Source: an uncultured Enterocloster sp. (GTDB taxonomy: Bacteria > Bacillota > Clostridia > Lachnospirales > Lachnospiraceae). Taken from it: DNA of 64,000 nt. The notes under the pieces were generated by a model, which saw nothing but the letters and a program-made list of their open reading frames with translations, was not told the DNA's origin and searched no databases. Numbering within the stretch: the stretch's first letter is position 1; every line of letters starts with the position of its first letter. The stretch lies in the NCBI GenBank assembly GCA_944384065.1, contig CALWRY010000001.1, positions 1 through 64,000 of the forward strand. The letters are read 5' to 3'. A program made the position numbers and the translations under genes. This document shows positions 62,569 to 64,000 of the stretch, piece by piece.

Positions 62569-62597
62569 ATAATAGTCTTTTTCAAGCGCTCTGTCAA
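62569..62597 (-). promoter_or_regulatory. Sugar operon promoter
   Basis: On the minus strand TTGACA (62592-62597), a 17-base spacer and TATTAT (62569-62574) give a strong sigma-A promoter. Transcription would start about five bases before operator 1. Confidence 0.75.
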
Positions 62598-62671
62598 TGG
62601 CCGGCGCTGTAATTTTTTCATTTCGGCATATCTGCTATTTTCATCGTATTTTTCTGTGCAGATTTCACAAA

Positions 62672-62690
62672 ACCGGTTTTGTAACCGGTT
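62672..62690. promoter_or_regulatory. Paired ACCGGTT operator 2
   Basis: ACCGGTTTTGTAACCGGTT differs from operator 1 at two bases and keeps the 12-base core spacing. It ends five bases before the LacI gene -35 box, so it may allow autoregulation or DNA looping with operator 1, about 133 bases away. Confidence 0.75.
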
Positions 62691-62695
62691 ATTTA

Positions 62696-62725
62696 TTGAT
62701 TCTCTCCCTTGTTTTTTGCTATACT
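62696..62725 (+). promoter_or_regulatory. LacI regulator promoter
   Basis: TTGATT (62696-62701), 18-base spacer, TATACT (62720-62725), about 67 bases before the regulator start. Confidence 0.6.
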
Positions 62726-62791
62726 AGAGTGTGCCAGCAGGCAGAGGCCGCCCGGGCTTCTGCCCTTTGGAGACGGAAAGAGGTATGTATT

Positions 62792-63817
62792 ATGAAGACA
62801 AAGAAAGTGACCTTCGCGGATATCGCCGCATATACGAATTTTTCAAAAACCACAATCTCCCGGTACTTTAACAATCCGGATTCTCTCACCTTAGAAAACC
62901 AGCAGAAGATTGCCGAGGCCCTGACGGCCCTCAATTATAAGGAAAATAAGGTGGGGCGCATTCTGGCCAGCGGAAAGACGGAGTTTGTGGGCGTGATTAT
63001 TCCCAACCTCTACATGCACTACTATTCCGAGATGCTTAATCAGCTTTTAGCCACCTATGAGACCTACGGATATAAGTTCCTCGTCTTTGCGGGGAATGAA
63101 AAGCCTGATGTGGAGCGCCAGTATATCGAGGAGCTTTTGGCTTACAACATCGAAGGCCTGATCACCTTAAGCCCTACCATTCCCTCTAAGGAGCTGGCCC
63201 AGTACAATGTTCCCGTGGTCGGCATTGAGCGGGAAAACGAATATATCTGCAGCGTCAGCACGGACAACTATCTGGGCGGCGTCCAGGCAGCCAGCCTCCT
63301 TCAAAAGAGCGGCTGCGATATTCTCATCCATGTAAATGCCCATATGCCTGAGACCACCCCCGCCTCCGGCCGCATACGGGGCTTTGTGGACATCTGCCGG
63401 GAGCAGGACCTGGCCTATGAGCTGATTCTCACCGACCTGGGAAACACATTTAAGGAGAATCACGAGCGGATATCCGCCCTTTTAAGCCAGCTGGAGGAGA
63501 AGTATCCCCACAAAAAAAAGGGCATCTTCATGCCCAATGACACCCACGCCAACGTCCTTTTAAATATATTGATCCGAAAGTACGGGAGGTTTCCGGAGGA
63601 CTTTTGCCTCGTGGGCTTTGACAACTCCCCCATCTCCGAGGAGGCGGTGATCCCCACCAGCACCGTGGGCCAGCAGATTCCCGTCATCGCCGGGGAGGCC
63701 ATGAAGCTCCTCTCCTCACTGATGGAGGAGAGGAAAAAGAGGAAGCCCGTTCCCCTTAAAGCCCCCATTCACCGGGTGGTCACGCCCATCCTCATACGGA
63801 GGGAGACCACGGGATGA
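62792..63817 (+). CDS. LacI-family sugar operon regulator
   Basis: Predicted 341 residues. The ATG at 62792 has AGAGG upstream; in-frame codons upstream would run through the promoter. The helix-turn-helix starts KVTFADIAAYTNFSKTTISRY (about 4-24), slightly unlike the usual VS-x-x-TVSR. The hinge helix is NKVGRILASGKT. The effector-binding domain (about 62-341) has the sugar-cleft DN and VGFDNS motifs. It very likely controls the divergent GH32/ABC operon through the paired ACCGGTT sites. Confidence 0.93.
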   Translation: MKTKKVTFADIAAYTNFSKTTISRYFNNPDSLTLENQQKIAEALTALNYKENKVGRILASGKTEFVGVIIPNLYMHYYSEMLNQLLATYETYGYKFLVFAGNEKPDVERQYIEELLAYNIEGLITLSPTIPSKELAQYNVPVVGIERENEYICSVSTDNYLGGVQAASLLQKSGCDILIHVNAHMPETTPASGRIRGFVDICREQDLAYELILTDLGNTFKENHERISALLSQLEEKYPHKKKGIFMPNDTHANVLLNILIRKYGRFPEDFCLVGFDNSPISEEAVIPTSTVGQQIPVIAGEAMKLLSSLMEERKKRKPVPLKAPIHRVVTPILIRRETTG

Positions 63818-63866
63818 GCGGGCAGGCCGCTTCGCCCGCCTCCCGCTGCACTGCTTAAGCGCTCTT

Positions 63867-64000
63867 TTACCGGCTCTCAATCTCCATCAGCATCTTCACC
63901 CGCCGCTCATGGCGTCCGCCCTCGAACTTGGCGTCCAGCCAGGCCTCGGTGATCATCTTGGCCAGCTCGCTGCCCACCACCCGGGCGCCAAAGGCCAGAA
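63867..64000 (-). CDS. rpiB: Ribose-5-phosphate isomerase B (3' end only)
   Basis: The last 43 full codons and stop codon of a minus-strand gene that continues past the window edge. The sequence LAFGARVVGSELAKMITEAW, followed by a stretch ending in KFEGGRHERRV, is the C terminus of the RpiB/LacAB isomerase family. It interconverts ribose-5-phosphate and ribulose-5-phosphate (or allose/galactose phosphates in relatives). Convergent with the LacI gene, 49 bases away. Confidence 0.85.
   Translation of the reverse strand, partial: LAFGARVVGSELAKMITEAWLDAKFEGGRHERRVKMLMEIESR

Overview
The window is about 56% GC by eye and gene-dense, and it looks like the chromosome of an anaerobic Gram-positive Clostridia member, most likely a Lachnospiraceae-type gut organism. 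The evidence is family content: clostridial hydrophobic-W (ChW) repeats on a polysaccharide deacetylase, a reverse rubrerythrin beside a classical rubrerythrin, a PerR-like regulator, KtrAB, LuxS, a YARHG-domain lipoprotein, strong AGGAGG ribosome binding sites, and no phage or transposase genes. This is inference from gene families; no 16S rRNA or tRNA gene was seen.

Layout. 1-5.6 kb: envelope genes (a repeat-domain lipoprotein, a membrane protein, a ChW-deacetylase, an HD-type small alarmone hydrolase, an ETTKA-repeat membrane protein). 5.7-7.8 kb: ktrBA potassium uptake. 7.9-13.9 kb: a catabolic operon (CoA-transferase, GntP permease, crotonase, MaoC hydratase) with a near-perfect sigma-54 promoter, divergent from a PAS-AAA-Fis activator. 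13.9-18.6 kb: a diaminopropionate ammonia-lyase, AGCS symporter and M20 amidohydrolase operon, divergent from a GntR regulator. 18.8-28 kb: glgB with a long lysine-rich repeat tail, mgsA, an FAH-family hydrolase, a Ca2+-type P-ATPase and a GlgX-like protein that has lost all its catalytic residues. 28-36.2 kb: two ABC-F proteins, exonuclease III, luxS, a YARHG/phosphate-binding-like lipoprotein and a second repeat-domain lipoprotein. 36.4-39.5 kb: an MBL hydrolase and a polar amino-acid ABC transporter. 39.9-52.6 kb: a long, tightly packed minus-strand run (MATE, HAD, pyrC, MBL, MATE, MoxR ATPase, VWA protein, DUF3783 protein, dtd, membrane GDPD, small alarmone synthetase, S1-domain protein). 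52.8-56.8 kb: a PHP phosphatase with a LysR regulator, then an oxidative-stress regulon (perR and two rubrerythrins). 56.9-63.8 kb: a GH32/ABC sugar operon with a divergent LacI regulator. The window ends inside rpiB.

Non-coding stretches over 300 bases all hold something. 22914-23243 carries two tandem copies of a structured repeat. 39545-39908 carries a third copy, a promoter and a 25-bp tandem repeat. 55761-56178 carries a terminator, a truncated DinJ-type antitoxin and a promoter. 62453-62791 carries two divergent promoters and paired ACCGGTT operators.

The most unusual signal is that structured repeat, about 138 bp, present three times. Each copy has terminal GACGG-type inverted ends, a long hairpin whose 22-nt arms differ completely between copies 1 and 3 but remain self-complementary around a nearly invariant 17-nt loop, and two further conserved hairpins. 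Other points of interest are the catalytically dead GlgX-like protein, the GlgB lysine-rich tail, the sigma-54 promoter with a candidate enhancer dyad, and three identically spaced operators in the rubrerythrin regulon.
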